From Lachnospiraceae bacterium (GTDB lineage: Bacteria > Bacillota > Clostridia > Lachnospirales > Lachnospiraceae), in the NCBI GenBank assembly GCA_022845895.1, contig AP025573.1:4094097-4158096 (forward strand): DNA of 64,000 bases, read 5' to 3'. A program made the position numbers and the translations under genes. The notes under the pieces were generated by a model. The model ran no database searches. It worked only from the letters and a program-made list of their open reading frames with translations, and had not been told where the DNA came from. Positions 8,431 through 19,335 of this stretch are shown in pieces; the first letter of the stretch is position 1; every line of letters starts with the position of its first letter.

Positions 8431-10995
8431 TTATGATAAATATCTTTTTAATAAGCGGGTCAGCTCTACGACATCAATCGGCTTTGCTATATGGGCATTC
8501 ATACCACATTTCAAGCAATGCTGTATATCGTCAGAAAAAGCATCTGCGCTCATAGCTATGATTGGAATAGTTAAGGCATCGGGATGGTTCAGGCCCCGAA
8601 TTGATTTTGTGGCCTCATATCCTGTCATATGCGGCATTCGTATGTCCATAAGAATGGCATCGTAATAACCTTCTGGTGAACTTTGGAACTTGTCCAGACA
8701 TATCTGGCCATCCTCTGCCCAATCCAGCTCTACCCCTAAATCGGACAGCAATTCTTTCGCAACTTCCCAGTTCAGTTCATTATCCTCGGCAAGCAGAATA
8801 CGACGTCCGGATAGATCGATATTTTGATTCAATGTCTGGTCATCTTCCGTTTCAATGTCCATATACTGACGCAAAGCATGATACAGCGTGGATTTAAAAA
8901 GGGGCTTGGAAATAAAACCACTAATCCCCGCTTCACGGGCCTCCGCCTCAAATTCACTCCAGTCGTATGCGGAAATCAGCAGAATCGGTACTTCATCACC
9001 TAAATTACTTCGGATTTCTCTTGCTACCTGAATCCCATTTATGTCTGGCAGTTTCCAATCTAATAGAATGATTTGATAATCATCTCTCTTTTTATGGTGT
9101 TGAATTACCAGTTCTATCGCCTTTTCTCCGCTTAAAGTCCATTCAGCTTTTATTCCGATAGATTTTAGTGCGTCCGTGGCTGTCTCACATAGTAACTCGT
9201 CATCATCAACCACCAGCATATTCCACGAGGGAAGAACCATATCCATATCCATTTCCACTGCAGCCGCCTTTTCAAAATCAAACGTGAGAAGAAACTCGGT
9301 ACCTTTATCAATCTCACTTTTTATATCAATGGCTCCTTCCATTGCGTCCACAATGTACTTAGTAATCGCCATTCCCAAACCGGCGCCCTCAGTTTTATGT
9401 ATTCTGGCTCCATCCGCACGGCTATAGGATTCGTATATCTTTTTCAGGAAATCTGGCGACATACCAATTCCGTTATCCTTGACCTTGATATGAATTCGGA
9501 CATAATTTTCACCTTTCGGAGATTCTTCTTCAGAAAGGGATAATTGTATCGAACCGCTCTCCGGTGTATATTTCGTTGCATTTGATAAGAGATTTAATAA
9601 AACCTGATTCAAGCGGATACCGTCGCACCACACATTTTCTGTTGAGATATTTTCAACATGTATGTCGAAGGTTTGCTTTTTTGTCTTGACCTGTGGCTGC
9701 ATAATATTAACAATTCCTTCAACAACTTCTTTTAATGAAATTTGTTCTGTTGTTAAAGTTAATTTCCCACTCTCGATTTTAGACATATCTAAAACATCAT
9801 TAATCAGCCCTAATAAATGTTTACTTGATAATGTAATTTTTCTAAGGCAGTTCTGTACCTGTTTCCGGTCATCTATGTGGGCTGTGGCAATGGCAGTCAT
9901 GCCAACGATTGCATTCATGGGGGTACGGATGTCATGGCTCATATTTGCTAAAAATTCGCTTTTGGCTTTGTTCGCTTCAAGAGCCGCCTGCCGGGCTGTC
10001 TCCAATTCACGCACCTGAGAACGGGTTATGGAGAAATACCGAAGAAAAATCAAGGTCAGAATAATCAAAACAGAAGCACAGGATAATAGTGTCATGAGTA
10101 TACGCTGGCTGCTCAGATTATTTATGGCATCATCCAATATACTATAAGGCATTACAGATACTAAATACCACTCAGAATAGGGTAATAAGATACCGTATAT
10201 TTGCCGTTCTTCGCCCTTTACTTCAAATGTCATAGCAAATTCCTGATGATTTTTTAGTGCGGCACCAAATTCTTTAATAGAATTATCAACAGATAACTCA
10301 TTGGCCGTAGGATCAAGCTGTTTTTGTAGTTGTTCAAATAAATGCCACAACTCCGTATTAGGGTTCTGTATAACAAAACTACCGTCTGGCCTGATAATAT
10401 GATAATACATCAGCTGCCCATCGTCTTCTAAGGAAAGGAAATCAGTAATATATTCCAGAGGAGCGGCTGCAATCAGGCCAGTGCTCCTATCTCCATTGTG
10501 CATCGGGTAAGCAGCATCAACGCCAAACAATACCACTTCATTTCCATCAGCATCAACGCCCACAGAGACTCGTTGCTCTCCTTGTAATAATGCTTCAACA
10601 AAAGGTTCCGGATTAAGTGGCTGTATGGATTGTCCATAAAGTGTCTGAAAATCCCCCTTGGCAGAACAAAGTGCTAAATAGTCAAAGCCCCTGGCCTGCG
10701 TTCTGTAAATAAGTTCTTCATATAGACTCTCCCTATCTTTGTTATCTGTTGGGACAACAGAAACAACGCCGCTGACCTGATCAAAACGTAATTTAATCAC
10801 AGTTTCAAAATGTCTGGACATCTGTTCATTCATTCCGGACATATAAATATTCCCAATTTCATAAACAGTATTTTTACTTTTTCGGCTCATATAGACTCCG
10901 AGCAGACTGAAAATAATAATACTGAAGATCAAAAGCCCAATGAAACTGCATATTAGAAAACGTGTTGTAGAATTCTTTTTTTTATTGTTTTCCAT
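8431..10995 (-). CDS. Hybrid sensor histidine kinase with two receiver domains, 854 aa
   Basis: Membrane-bound sensor that autophosphorylates and passes phosphate through receiver domains. Order: membrane helix (~11-36), extracellular Cache-like sensor (~40-290), second membrane helix (~297-320), HisKA with H354 in NMSHDIRTP, HATPase (N box ~464-473, DNGIGM ~508-513, GAGLGM ~537-542), REC1 (D646), REC2 (D784). There is no internal HPt domain; a separate HPt gene lies immediately upstream in the operon, 5 bases away. Third gene of the minus-strand operon RR - HPt - kinase. The ligand is unknown. The two RECs suggest a branched or gated relay. Confidence 0.95.
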   Translation of the reverse strand: MENNKKKNSTTRFLICSFIGLLIFSIIIFSLLGVYMSRKSKNTVYEIGNIYMSGMNEQMSRHFETVIKLRFDQVSGVVSVVPTDNKDRESLYEELIYRTQARGFDYLALCSAKGDFQTLYGQSIQPLNPEPFVEALLQGEQRVSVGVDADGNEVVLFGVDAAYPMHNGDRSTGLIAAAPLEYITDFLSLEDDGQLMYYHIIRPDGSFVIQNPNTELWHLFEQLQKQLDPTANELSVDNSIKEFGAALKNHQEFAMTFEVKGEERQIYGILLPYSEWYLVSVMPYSILDDAINNLSSQRILMTLLSCASVLIILTLIFLRYFSITRSQVRELETARQAALEANKAKSEFLANMSHDIRTPMNAIVGMTAIATAHIDDRKQVQNCLRKITLSSKHLLGLINDVLDMSKIESGKLTLTTEQISLKEVVEGIVNIMQPQVKTKKQTFDIHVENISTENVWCDGIRLNQVLLNLLSNATKYTPESGSIQLSLSEEESPKGENYVRIHIKVKDNGIGMSPDFLKKIYESYSRADGARIHKTEGAGLGMAITKYIVDAMEGAIDIKSEIDKGTEFLLTFDFEKAAAVEMDMDMVLPSWNMLVVDDDELLCETATDALKSIGIKAEWTLSGEKAIELVIQHHKKRDDYQIILLDWKLPDINGIQVAREIRSNLGDEVPILLISAYDWSEFEAEAREAGISGFISKPLFKSTLYHALRQYMDIETEDDQTLNQNIDLSGRRILLAEDNELNWEVAKELLSDLGVELDWAEDGQICLDKFQSSPEGYYDAILMDIRMPHMTGYEATKSIRGLNHPDALTIPIIAMSADAFSDDIQHCLKCGMNAHIAKPIDVVELTRLLKRYLS

Positions 10996-11000
10996 TGATG

Positions 11001-11369
11001 TTATTCCTCCGTGGAACTTTTAAACTCGTTAATAGCATTGATTGTTTCATAGTAATCCATTGATAATCTCGGCATCATATCGCTTGCTGTATTCCAGTCG
11101 TTTTCTTTTAATGCTTTTGTTACCAAATTACTGCTCTCAAACAATCTGGTAAAAGCAAGATTTTGACAAATCCCTTTCAGTGTATGAACGGCTCTCAGCG
11201 CTTCTTCATAATCCTTATTTCCCATAGACGTTTCAAACAAGTGAAAGCTTTTATCGTCCAAGAATTTGTAAACAAATTTTTGAACGATTTGTTCACGCCG
11301 CAGTCTGCCCAATACCTCATCAAAATCACCGCCAAATTTTATATAACAATCTTTTAGGTTCATAATCAC
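11001..11369 (-). CDS. HPt phosphotransfer protein, 122 aa
   Basis: Four-helix histidine phosphotransfer domain with the active histidine H62 in [14 protein letters not shown]. It shuttles phosphate from the hybrid kinase receiver to the REC domain of the neighbouring c-di-GMP enzyme. It is encoded 13 bases downstream of the REC/HD-GYP/GGDEF gene and 5 bases upstream of the kinase gene, so the three are certainly cotranscribed. Start: ATG at 11369 or the in-frame ATG at 11363; GGAGG precedes both. Confidence 0.92.
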   Translation of the reverse strand: MIMNLKDCYIKFGGDFDEVLGRLRREQIVQKFVYKFLDDKSFHLFETSMGNKDYEEALRAVHTLKGICQNLAFTRLFESSNLVTKALKENDWNTASDMMPRLSMDYYETINAINEFKSSTEE

Positions 11370-11382
11370 AATTCCTCCATTT

Positions 11383-13035
11383 TTAAATGTTGTCTGGTTT
11401 GCTTTCTTCCTCGTTTAGGAAACATATGCTTACTTGATTTTTTACTTTTTTTGATTGATACATCATATTGTCTGCCGCTTTGAAAAGTTCTTTTGTGTTC
11501 CCTATTCCATATACTCCGCCTATGCTTACAGACATATGTAGTTCGGGATATTCATCAATTATCAAACAATCGACGGAATGCCGGATCCGCTCCAGTTTTT
11601 TCTCAAATATATCTGCCGGTATACTGAAAAAGATAATTACAAATTCATCGCCACCATAACGGATAACAGCATCTGTTTTTCGTACACAGGATAAAACGCT
11701 TTGTGCAATTCTCTGCAATACGATATCGCCAACATCATGGCCGTAATTGTCATTGATATGCTTAAAATTATCTACATCGATTACCACCATTGCCTGAATA
11801 TCGTCTGCTCTTTGAAAATGCTCGTCATAATAACGGCGATTGTAGACACTAGTTAGGGAATCAATATATAGTAATTTTAGATGCCGCTGTTTGCGAGACA
11901 GGAAAGTGTATTTTTCATAGGAAAACAGCCTGTCGTAGTCGATTTTATTTCTTATATCCTGAATATTTTTCGTTTCTTGTTCAGGGGAGACTTCCATAAG
12001 CTCACTTTCAAGAGTATCTGCAATTTCTTGTAAACACAGTAAAAGAGAAGGATTAAATGCACCGCATTGTCCTTCTAAAATCATTTTCAAAGCTTCTTCA
12101 TGTGAATAAGCTTTCTTATAACATCGCTCACTGGTCAAGGCATCGTATACATCAGCCAATGCAACCACTTGAGCGGCTATGGGAATTTCCTCTCCCTTTA
12201 ATCCATCCGGATAACCATTACCATCGTACCTTTCGTGATGCCACCGGCAAATCTCAGAAGCCACTTTGATAAGCGGAGCTTCCTGCTGCTCAATGGGTAG
12301 GTCTAACAGCATGTTGGCACCAACGACTGAGTGTGTTTTTATGACTTCAAATTCCTCTGCTGTTAGTCGTCCAGGTTTATTAAGTATTGCATCCGAGATT
12401 GAGATTTTCCCAATATCATGCAGCGCTGAAGCAGTGCTGATTAAAGAAATATCTGCTTTGGACAAATGGTATTGATCTGTAAGCCGAACCAACTGTTTCA
12501 GCAAATATTTTGTGATCGTATTAACATGCAGTATATGTAGGCCGCTCTCTCCATTACGGAACTCCACAATATGAGATAAAATTGAGATCATCAGTTTATT
12601 ATTCTTTTCCTGCTCATGAAATTGTTCTGCAATAATTTTTTCAAGGCGCTGCTGCCTTGCATATAAAAACATCGTATTAGAAATGCGGCGCTGGACAATG
12701 GTCGAATCAAAAGGACGGCTAATGTAGTCAAAAGCCCCCAAGTCATAAGCTCGCTTTATATTCGCAGGAGAATCATCCGCAGAAATCATAATAACAGCGA
12801 AGTTGTCATTCCAGTGGTATTTGTTTATGTAGGCTAATACTTCAAATCCGTTCATTTCAGGCATCATAATGTCCAGAAGCAGAAGGGAGAAATCTGTTCT
12901 TTGCTTTGAAAGAACAGAAATTGCTTCTACACCATTCTCAGCCTCAACTACCTCATATTGCTCCTCCAAAATATCCACTAAAAGAGCGCGATTCATTTCT
13001 GAATCGTCCACAATTAAAATTTTTTGTTTTTCCAT
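11383..13035 (-). CDS. Response regulator with REC, HD-GYP and GGDEF domains, 550 aa
   Basis: Predicted bifunctional c-di-GMP enzyme. Counting from the upstream in-frame TTG at 13044: REC with phosphoacceptor D58; HD-GYP phosphodiesterase with H209-D210, HHERYDGNGYP (~269-279); GGDEF cyclase with an intact GGDEF at 464-468 and an RKTD inhibitory site (455-458) at the canonical five-residue spacing. Both catalytic motifs look intact, so the output may switch with phosphorylation. The preferred start is ATG 13035 (MEKQKILIVDD); TTG 13044 is close to AGGAAAGAG and cannot be excluded. It is divergent from the GntR regulator at 13196. Confidence 0.93.
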   Translation of the reverse strand: MEKQKILIVDDSEMNRALLVDILEEQYEVVEAENGVEAISVLSKQRTDFSLLLLDIMMPEMNGFEVLAYINKYHWNDNFAVIMISADDSPANIKRAYDLGAFDYISRPFDSTIVQRRISNTMFLYARQQRLEKIIAEQFHEQEKNNKLMISILSHIVEFRNGESGLHILHVNTITKYLLKQLVRLTDQYHLSKADISLISTASALHDIGKISISDAILNKPGRLTAEEFEVIKTHSVVGANMLLDLPIEQQEAPLIKVASEICRWHHERYDGNGYPDGLKGEEIPIAAQVVALADVYDALTSERCYKKAYSHEEALKMILEGQCGAFNPSLLLCLQEIADTLESELMEVSPEQETKNIQDIRNKIDYDRLFSYEKYTFLSRKQRHLKLLYIDSLTSVYNRRYYDEHFQRADDIQAMVVIDVDNFKHINDNYGHDVGDIVLQRIAQSVLSCVRKTDAVIRYGGDEFVIIFFSIPADIFEKKLERIRHSVDCLIIDEYPELHMSVSIGGVYGIGNTKELFKAADNMMYQSKKVKNQVSICFLNEEESKPDNI

Positions 13036-13145
13036 GATATTCAAACTCTTTCCTAATAATTATACAGTTTTATTATATATTTTATCCCATATGCTAACAA
13101 TAGCCATATTGGTAAGGTATGCAAATAGGTTTGCGTTTTTTGATG

Positions 13146-13174
13146 CTGACAAAATGGGTTCATTATGATATAAT
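13146..13174 (+). promoter_or_regulatory. Promoter of the double-GntR gene
   Basis: CTGACA (13146-13151), 17-bp spacer, TATAAT (13169-13174); the start codon lies 22 bases downstream with AGGAG at 13184-13188. The 150-bp divergent interval with the phosphorelay operon is AT-rich and likely holds both promoters and the regulator's operator. Confidence 0.7.
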
Positions 13175-13195
13175 CAGGCAGATAGGAGACTAGTA

Positions 13196-14659
13196 ATGAA
13201 ACCACAAGAAACAAAATTTTCATTTGTATATAACGAAATTAAGCAGAGTATTTTAGATGGGCAGATACTTCATGGAAATACCTTGCCATCTTCAAGAATG
13301 TACTGCGAACAATTCCATGTTAGCAGATATACGATTAACCGCGTTTTTGACGCATTGAGGGAAGAAGGATTAATTGATATTCAGCCTCGTCTTGCACCGA
13401 CTGTTGTTTCAACAAAAGATATTTGTAATTCCTCAAACACTGTTTTTGAGATTTTAAAACAAAAGGAAGAGATTTTACAGGTATATCAAACTTTTGCTCT
13501 AATACTTCCTTCACTTTTAGTTTTTGCATTGCAGGGATGTGATGTGGAGGTACTGCCTCACTATAAACAGGCGGTGAAAGCATTGCGTTTAGGATATACC
13601 GCTGGTGGATGGCGTCCTCCCTCTAAATTAGGATATGATATATTAAGAATAGGCGGTAATCCCCTATTCAGCGAACTCTATTCTACGTTTGGCCTTTATA
13701 ATAAACTTTCATTTTTTACAGAAGAGTGCACTTATTTCTCTAAGCATTTTTTACAGGAAGCTGTATCTGTAGCCAAGGTCATTCCAGATATTTTAAAAGG
13801 CGATGATCCACTCATAATGTACAACCTGCTCTCAGATATGTATCAGAAACTTACGGATTTCATTGAAAATACGTTAAATCATCTGTCAGAGGACACCCCC
13901 AAATGCCCTTCACAAACTGGTTTGAAGTTTTCGTGGAATCCCATGCGTGGTCAAGATTATTGTTACTCAAAAATTGTTGATGACCTGAATCTAAAAATCG
14001 GCCTTGGAGAATATTCTGTTGGAATGTTTCTTCCATATGAAAAGCAACTGGCCAGCCAGTATGATGTTTCTATATCGACGGTCAGAAAGGCTTTGTCAGA
14101 ACTTGAACAAAGAGGTTTCGTAAAGACATTAAACGGTAAAGGTACTATAGTTATTGAACCCGATAGTACTAAACTTCATCAGCTGGCTCTTAATTCCGGA
14201 TATGTAGAAAAATCACTACGTTACCTTCATGCCCTGCAGCTAATGGTGCTAATTATTCGCCCAGCTGCTTTAGCTGCAGCTTCACAGTTTGCTGGTGAAG
14301 AACTGTGCGAGTTGGCGGATAGATTTACTTCTTCTGACTCTGTTTATTTGGCAGATATTTTGGAAGCCATAATGAAACACACCACGTTAGAACCTTTATA
14401 TGTTATATTATCTGAAACCAATCATCTCCTTGAATGGGGGCACCATTTTGCTTATTATCCATCTAAGAAACATACACTTTCACATCTCAACAAGCAAGTC
14501 ATTCTTGCGCTTCAACAGTTGAGGAAAGGTAATGCAGACTCCTTTGCGGATGGCATAGCAGAGTGTTATCGTTACAATTTGGTTCGTATGAAGAAGCATA
14601 TGGTAGAAAAATATAGATTTCGTAATGTAGCTAATATTCGAGTTCCAGAAAAATACTAG
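13196..14659 (+). CDS. GntR-family regulator with two DNA-binding domains, 487 aa
   Basis: Two winged-helix GntR domains are present in one chain: the first at ~7-72 (YNEIKQSILDGQILHGNTLPSS, SRYTINRVFDALREEGLI), the second at ~258-325 (YSVGMFLPYEKQLASQYDVSISTVRKAL in two parts, LEQRGFVKTLNGKGT). Helical regions of ~180 and ~160 residues follow each, with no recognisable UTRA, aminotransferase or FCD domain, suggesting a tandem duplication of a whole GntR unit. It is divergent from the c-di-GMP phosphorelay and probably regulates it. Ends at a good terminator. Confidence 0.85.
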   Translation: MKPQETKFSFVYNEIKQSILDGQILHGNTLPSSRMYCEQFHVSRYTINRVFDALREEGLIDIQPRLAPTVVSTKDICNSSNTVFEILKQKEEILQVYQTFALILPSLLVFALQGCDVEVLPHYKQAVKALRLGYTAGGWRPPSKLGYDILRIGGNPLFSELYSTFGLYNKLSFFTEECTYFSKHFLQEAVSVAKVIPDILKGDDPLIMYNLLSDMYQKLTDFIENTLNHLSEDTPKCPSQTGLKFSWNPMRGQDYCYSKIVDDLNLKIGLGEYSVGMFLPYEKQLASQYDVSISTVRKALSELEQRGFVKTLNGKGTIVIEPDSTKLHQLALNSGYVEKSLRYLHALQLMVLIIRPAALAAASQFAGEELCELADRFTSSDSVYLADILEAIMKHTTLEPLYVILSETNHLLEWGHHFAYYPSKKHTLSHLNKQVILALQQLRKGNADSFADGIAECYRYNLVRMKKHMVEKYRFRNVANIRVPEKY

Positions 14660-14666
14660 CCTGAAT

Positions 14667-14709
14667 AAGACCAGTAGGGCAAGAATATCTTGTTTCTGCT
14701 GGTCTTTCC
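14667..14709 (+). terminator. Terminator of the GntR gene
   Basis: AAGACCAGTAG pairs with CTGCTGGTCTT across an 18-base loop, followed by TTTCCC. The interval 14710-14834 shows nothing further. Confidence 0.65.
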
Positions 14710-14834
14710 CATTTTATCCCAGAATCTTCTGCCATTCTACACTTATGAGTTCTGAAAGGGTAAAGCCGACCGTATGGCCTTATCCCTCCAAAGCGGATTC
14801 GTTGTGCTAACAGCAGACTGCATTTTGTAATACT

Positions 14835-16538
14835 TCAAAATCTTTGCAAGGCTTCAAAAGCGCCGTATAGATTTAAGATTCCATACCCCCAGGAACGGTT
14901 AGGATACAGTTCATTATTGCTTCTGTCAGCCCCTCGGATAAGAAGTTGCTTAATTTCTAAACTGCTCATGGCAGGCCAATTTCCCCTTACAATGCCCCAC
15001 TCCAAGATCAATGCTGCTGCCCCAGCTGTCACTGAAGCAGCCATGCTGGTTCCGGTCATAAACACAGAACGGTTTCCCGGACCTATCGTTTTCACGTCTA
15101 CCCCCGGAGCTATAAGATCTGGTTTGATCCTTCCTCTTCTTGTGAAGCCTCGGCTGGAACTAATATAAAGACTTTTATTCTGCACATGATAAGCCCCCAC
15201 TGTAATAGGAATCTCTGCATTTGAGGGTTCGGTCAGAGTAATATCTGGATTTGAACTTAAAAATCTTGTACCTTCCGCTATAAACCCAGTTACGGGCATC
15301 CAAATATTATAAATCCTACTGAGCACGTTAGTTCCATAGACCCGCAGACGCCAAATCCCCGGTATAGGAAAGAACATGCGGATTACAATGAGTTGATCTC
15401 CACTCTGAGCTTCCAATGGCTGGAAATCAATATATATGATTGTCCTTTCAAATATAAAATCAAACCGCTGACTTCCGCTTCTAGCAGAGGGTCGGGGTAC
15501 CATTTCTCCTGTCGGGGAGATTAAAGAAACAGACAGCACATCCGGTGTGCTTCCCCAGAGTTCCATTGTAAGCCCATATTCCCCTTCTGCCACTCGAAAT
15601 TCTACATCTTCATATTCCTGCCCCTCTTTCAGAATCCCATAAAAATGATGCCCTTGATTTGCCTCATTGCCTCCTGCCACTACAATACAACGCCCCACAC
15701 GAGAGCCAATGGCGTTGATATAAGAAGCAAGGGGAGAAGTCCCTTCATGTCCTCCCATATTAGTTCCCAAGCCAATACAGACTACAAGGGGTTTTCTTTC
15801 TCGCAATGCCAGTTCATGAAGATACCGGAGTCCCAGCATAATATCATTTTCTTGATAAGCAACCACATCCGTTTTTACACCGAAATATTGTTTCAGATAC
15901 CCTTTCGCAGGCTTCAACTTCACAACTGCAATATCTGCTAGCGGGGCTGCACCAATCCAACCAGTTTCTTTATCCCGGCTTCCAGCGGCTATAGCAGCCA
16001 TCTGTGTTCCATGTCCTATTTCATCCCTGCTGGGAACAATTGAAAAAGGAATGTCGCTCTCTAACGCTTGATTGATGATCTCCCGTCCATAAATACTGCC
16101 ATAGTCAATTCCATCCGGTGTGTTTCCCGTCTGAATAGACTGATCCCAGATTTCTATAATCCGGCTCTTTCCTACCGAGTTTTGAAAACAGGAGTTGGTA
16201 TAGTCAATTCCCGTATCCAAAAAGCCCAAAATCACACCCGCTCCTTGTAGCTGCAATACTGGATGCTTTTGTATTTGCAGTATACGTGAATCTACCAGAC
16301 TTTCATTTTCCAACAAACCATATAGTTTTGGAAATACTTCATATTCATAATCAGTTCTGGATCTTGTTTCCAAATATTCTCTGGAAACATAATATACATC
16401 ATAATAATCATTTATCATCTGAAAACACACTTCCGGAAAAAAACTTTCCAAGCCATTGGGACTCCAGCTGGACTTCCATAAAAAATCAGCATATTTGTCT
16501 GAGACAATTTTCTCTCTGCAGCTTTCCATCATTCCCAT
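14835..16538 (-). CDS. Subtilisin-family (S8) serine protease, Csp-like, 567 aa
   Basis: Catalytic triad motifs are intact: GFLDTGIDY with Asp108, GHGTQMA with His176, and GTSMAASVTAGAA with the nucleophile Ser near residue 500. A jelly-roll-like insertion of ~130 residues between His and Ser, an N-terminal pro-like segment (~1-95) and no signal peptide match the CspA/B/C-like subtilases of Clostridia. Some relatives process spore germination cortex hydrolases, but many paralogues have unknown substrates. It stands alone on the minus strand, with no sleC-like substrate gene in the window. The start could be M1 or the following methionines at 3-4. Confidence 0.9.
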   Translation of the reverse strand: MGMMESCREKIVSDKYADFLWKSSWSPNGLESFFPEVCFQMINDYYDVYYVSREYLETRSRTDYEYEVFPKLYGLLENESLVDSRILQIQKHPVLQLQGAGVILGFLDTGIDYTNSCFQNSVGKSRIIEIWDQSIQTGNTPDGIDYGSIYGREIINQALESDIPFSIVPSRDEIGHGTQMAAIAAGSRDKETGWIGAAPLADIAVVKLKPAKGYLKQYFGVKTDVVAYQENDIMLGLRYLHELALRERKPLVVCIGLGTNMGGHEGTSPLASYINAIGSRVGRCIVVAGGNEANQGHHFYGILKEGQEYEDVEFRVAEGEYGLTMELWGSTPDVLSVSLISPTGEMVPRPSARSGSQRFDFIFERTIIYIDFQPLEAQSGDQLIVIRMFFPIPGIWRLRVYGTNVLSRIYNIWMPVTGFIAEGTRFLSSNPDITLTEPSNAEIPITVGAYHVQNKSLYISSSRGFTRRGRIKPDLIAPGVDVKTIGPGNRSVFMTGTSMAASVTAGAAALILEWGIVRGNWPAMSSLEIKQLLIRGADRSNNELYPNRSWGYGILNLYGAFEALQRF

Positions 16539-16691
16539 ACTCCGACAATATTTGTTATAATATATGTAACTTTTATGGCTTTGTGTAAACTAACAGATAT
16601 TTTATCATAGTTGTAAAACAAATCCTCCTGAAAAAGAAACATAGAGGCTATCAAATTCCTCAAAGAGAAAAAGCATTCGTGAATTTCATTA

Positions 16692-16998
16692 TTATTGAAA
16701 TAAACCGTTGTTTTTGAATACTGTCTGCACATAGTCGGAACATTGTGGCATAAGAAACTCTGCCTCCGTAAGTTCACGACTTCCTACAACCACAAGAGCG
16801 ATAAAATAGCCTTGCATCGGATAGCGCGTACAAAGAGACTTTCCACCTTTTTATTCTTAATATTCCAGCCTGCCTGCTCCGATAGGTGGACTGGATATGG
16901 TTATTAAAATCTGTCCATAACGGATTGTTAATGTATTCCGTGACTTGCTCCAGTGATGGAGGTTGTTCATTTGAATATAGCGCATTCCAATCCATCAT
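16692..16998 (-). pseudogene. DUF3788 family gene, frameshifted remnant
   Basis: The first ~45 codons (MDWNALYSNEQPPSLEQV...) match DUF3788. The reading then continues in other frames: a short GWNIKNKK-like piece in one frame, then GKSLCTRYPMQGYFIALVVV and GSRELTEAEFLMPQCSDY in another, ending at a stop at 16692. Relative to the family there is an internal deletion around 16865-16880, at least two frame changes, and a missing C terminus. The start follows AAGGAGG. It lies 10 bases downstream of the AraC-family gene and was probably cotranscribed with it. Confidence 0.8.
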
Positions 16999-17008
16999 AA
17001 ATTCCTCC

Positions 17009-17941
17009 TTAGCTTTTATTTTTCAGCGGCAAGGGCTTAACCCAAATTTCCATGTAGGCCATGTCCTCCGCATCTCTGTAATACTTCTCTGCAGAGAAGG
17101 GCTCTGTGGTCAGGCTGTGGTGCTGCAACCATGTACCAAAAAGGTACTTGCTGGCCTGATCCAAAGCTACCGTCACCAAATCCTCAAAATTTTCTGCTTC
17201 AACTCTGCAAACGATGTATTCTCCTGCCGAGAGTTCTCTCTTAACAAAACCATCTTGCAGCCGGTCCGGAATATTTTGAACAAGGCCGCCTGCAAAATAA
17301 GTGAAAAGGTTTTGTGCAGTACCTTCCGCATGGGACATTCCCATTTCAACAGTAGTATTAAGATTGGCTGCGATTGAAGCCTTCTCCATGTGATAACGCT
17401 TCCAAAGCTGTCCTGGCACGTCTACACCTGTGCTTTCACCAACCGGCATTTGTTCAGAAATGCAAACCTCTGTTTCCAATCCGAAATAAATTTCCGGTTT
17501 TTCCAATGTCTTTCTCTTAATCTCCAAGACGATATTTCCTACCACCAGCGGAACACCTTCGTCTATTAAAACATAATTCATGGAAACTTCCGGCTTATCG
17601 AATGTATTGAGCATTGGTAAATCCCTCCTGTAGCTTTCAGGCGTAATCCCATACGTTTCCTTGAAAGCCCGTGTAAAATTCGCATGGCTTGAAAAGCCAT
17701 ATTCCAAGGCAACGTCAAGAATCCTCTGGTCGGTACTTTTCAGATTTTCAATAACCTTTGCCAGACGGCGGAGCTTCACATATTCCTGAACCGGTTTATT
17801 TACCAGCCGCTTGAACAAGCGCTGAAAATAAAAGGGGGACAGACCGACAGTATTTGCCAGTTCTTCCGTTGAAATTTCTTTTGTCAAGTGTTCCTCGATA
17901 AAAGTCAAGGATTGTTCGATTGCTTCATATGCGTGCATTGC
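17009..17941 (-). CDS. AraC-family regulator with GyrI-like effector domain, 310 aa
   Basis: N-terminal AraC DNA-binding domain with two helix-turn-helix motifs (STEELANTVGLSPFYFQRLF and RILDVALEYGFSSHANFTRAF) ending in YGITPESYRRD, followed by a C-terminal GyrI/Bacterial effector-binding-like domain (~125-310). Rob/SoxS-type fusions of this kind often respond to small hydrophobic compounds. The ATG at 17941 (MHAYEAIEQSL) matches the family start; the frame is open to a TTG at 17980. The group II intron ends ~60 bases upstream, so the native promoter region is interrupted by it. Confidence 0.88.
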   Translation of the reverse strand, partial: AMHAYEAIEQSLTFIEEHLTKEISTEELANTVGLSPFYFQRLFKRLVNKPVQEYVKLRRLAKVIENLKSTDQRILDVALEYGFSSHANFTRAFKETYGITPESYRRDLPMLNTFDKPEVSMNYVLIDEGVPLVVGNIVLEIKRKTLEKPEIYFGLETEVCISEQMPVGESTGVDVPGQLWKRYHMEKASIAANLNTTVEMGMSHAEGTAQNLFTYFAGGLVQNIPDRLQDGFVKRELSAGEYIVCRVEAENFEDLVTVALDQASKYLFGTWLQHHSLTTEPFSAEKYYRDAEDMAYMEIWVKPLPLKNKS

Positions 17942-18020
17942 GGCACCGTCGAGTAGACAATCTCGACATTCCTTTCTCAAATTTTATTTGTTGTGAAAGA
18001 CTTGCCTATTGCCCCTCACA

Positions 18021-18053
<33 letters not shown>

Positions 18054-18054
18054 T

Positions 18055-19335
18055 TCAAACCAACATCGGTTTCCAGTTCCAAATATCTGTGGTCAGATGT
18101 GGTTCTTTTACATAAAAGTTCCATACTCGGAGAAACTTCTCATATCGGAACTTCCCTTTCTGGTCCCTGCGGTTTAGCATTCTATATGTTGCATATTTTA
18201 CATATTTGTAAAATCCCTGTACCGCATGATAATTCCCACTGACTCCATAATAATTGTAATGTCCCGCCAACGATAGATTGATGTACCTCATTGTATCTGC
18301 AACCGGTCTCGTCAGCCTAGTCACGAGCCATGCTTTCACTGTCCGCTTCTTCATTTTCAGTTTCTTCTTACTGGTTCTTATCCCTAGGCGATATTTTCCT
18401 CCCCTTGTTTTCGTATTGAAGAATGTAAATCCCAGAAAGTCAAAGTCTTCCTTTGTTCCTTTAAAGCGTCCTATCGGCAAGATTCTTGTCTTGTCCTCTG
18501 CCACTTCCAGTCCAAATTTTCCCAGCCGTGTTCTCAATAACTCTAATACTTTTATCGCTTCTTCCTCATACTGGAACATTATCAGAAAATCGTCAGCATA
18601 GCGTACATAGTATATCTCGCCCCTTGCATATTTCTTCATCACTATTTCATACCACTGGTCTAGTACATAATGGAGATATACATTTGCCAGTATCGGCGAT
18701 ATCTGTCCTCCCTGTGGAGTCCCTTTATCACTTTCCACTACTGCTCCATTTTCCATGATTCCAGACTTGAGGAATCTGCTTACGTACCGCAGAAAATTTT
18801 TGTCTGCTATGTCATGTTCCAGAAACTTCATGAGCCATTTCTGGTCTAGGTTGTCGAAGAATCCCTTGATATCTGCATCAAGTATATAATTCACTTTTCT
18901 GGTCATTATAGTCTGGTTTATATATTTTACAGCATCATGCGCCCCACGGTTTGGTCTGAATCCATAGGAACAGCCCAGAAATCGTGGTTCATATACTTCG
19001 TTCAATATTTCTGCCATTACGCTCTGTACCAGTCTGTCTTCGTATGCAGGTATCCCCAATGGCCGCATTTTCCCATTGGATTTTGGGATGTAGGTGCGAC
19101 GTACTGGTTGGGGAATGTATTTAAATGTTTTCATACGTCTTATCAGTTCCCGTACATTTTCATCTAAATTTCTCCCATATTCTTCCTTTGTTATTCCGTC
19201 AATTCCTACCGCTTTTCCTGTTTTCTGTTGATTATGCGCTTCCTTCAGTCTTCCTTCATTAACACGGTTGATAAGCGTTGTCAGCTTTGCATATTTCTCT
19301 GACTGATACCTTATCCCCTTTAGTTCTTGTTCCAT
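18055..19335 (-). CDS. ltrA: Group II intron reverse transcriptase/maturase
   Basis: Copies intron RNA into DNA and helps it splice. RT blocks are visible: [32 protein letters not shown], the [15 protein letters not shown] block, the catalytic YADD in [11 protein letters not shown], and the GFTFF block; a maturase X domain follows (~300-400). At 426 aa it lacks a C-terminal HNH endonuclease, so mobility would be through an endonuclease-independent path or at replication forks. No frameshift is visible, so the intron may be active. Confidence 0.96.
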   Translation of the reverse strand: MEQELKGIRYQSEKYAKLTTLINRVNEGRLKEAHNQQKTGKAVGIDGITKEEYGRNLDENVRELIRRMKTFKYIPQPVRRTYIPKSNGKMRPLGIPAYEDRLVQSVMAEILNEVYEPRFLGCSYGFRPNRGAHDAVKYINQTIMTRKVNYILDADIKGFFDNLDQKWLMKFLEHDIADKNFLRYVSRFLKSGIMENGAVVESDKGTPQGGQISPILANVYLHYVLDQWYEIVMKKYARGEIYYVRYADDFLIMFQYEEEAIKVLELLRTRLGKFGLEVAEDKTRILPIGRFKGTKEDFDFLGFTFFNTKTRGGKYRLGIRTSKKKLKMKKRTVKAWLVTRLTRPVADTMRYINLSLAGHYNYYGVSGNYHAVQGFYKYVKYATYRMLNRRDQKGKFRYEKFLRVWNFYVKEPHLTTDIWNWKPMLV

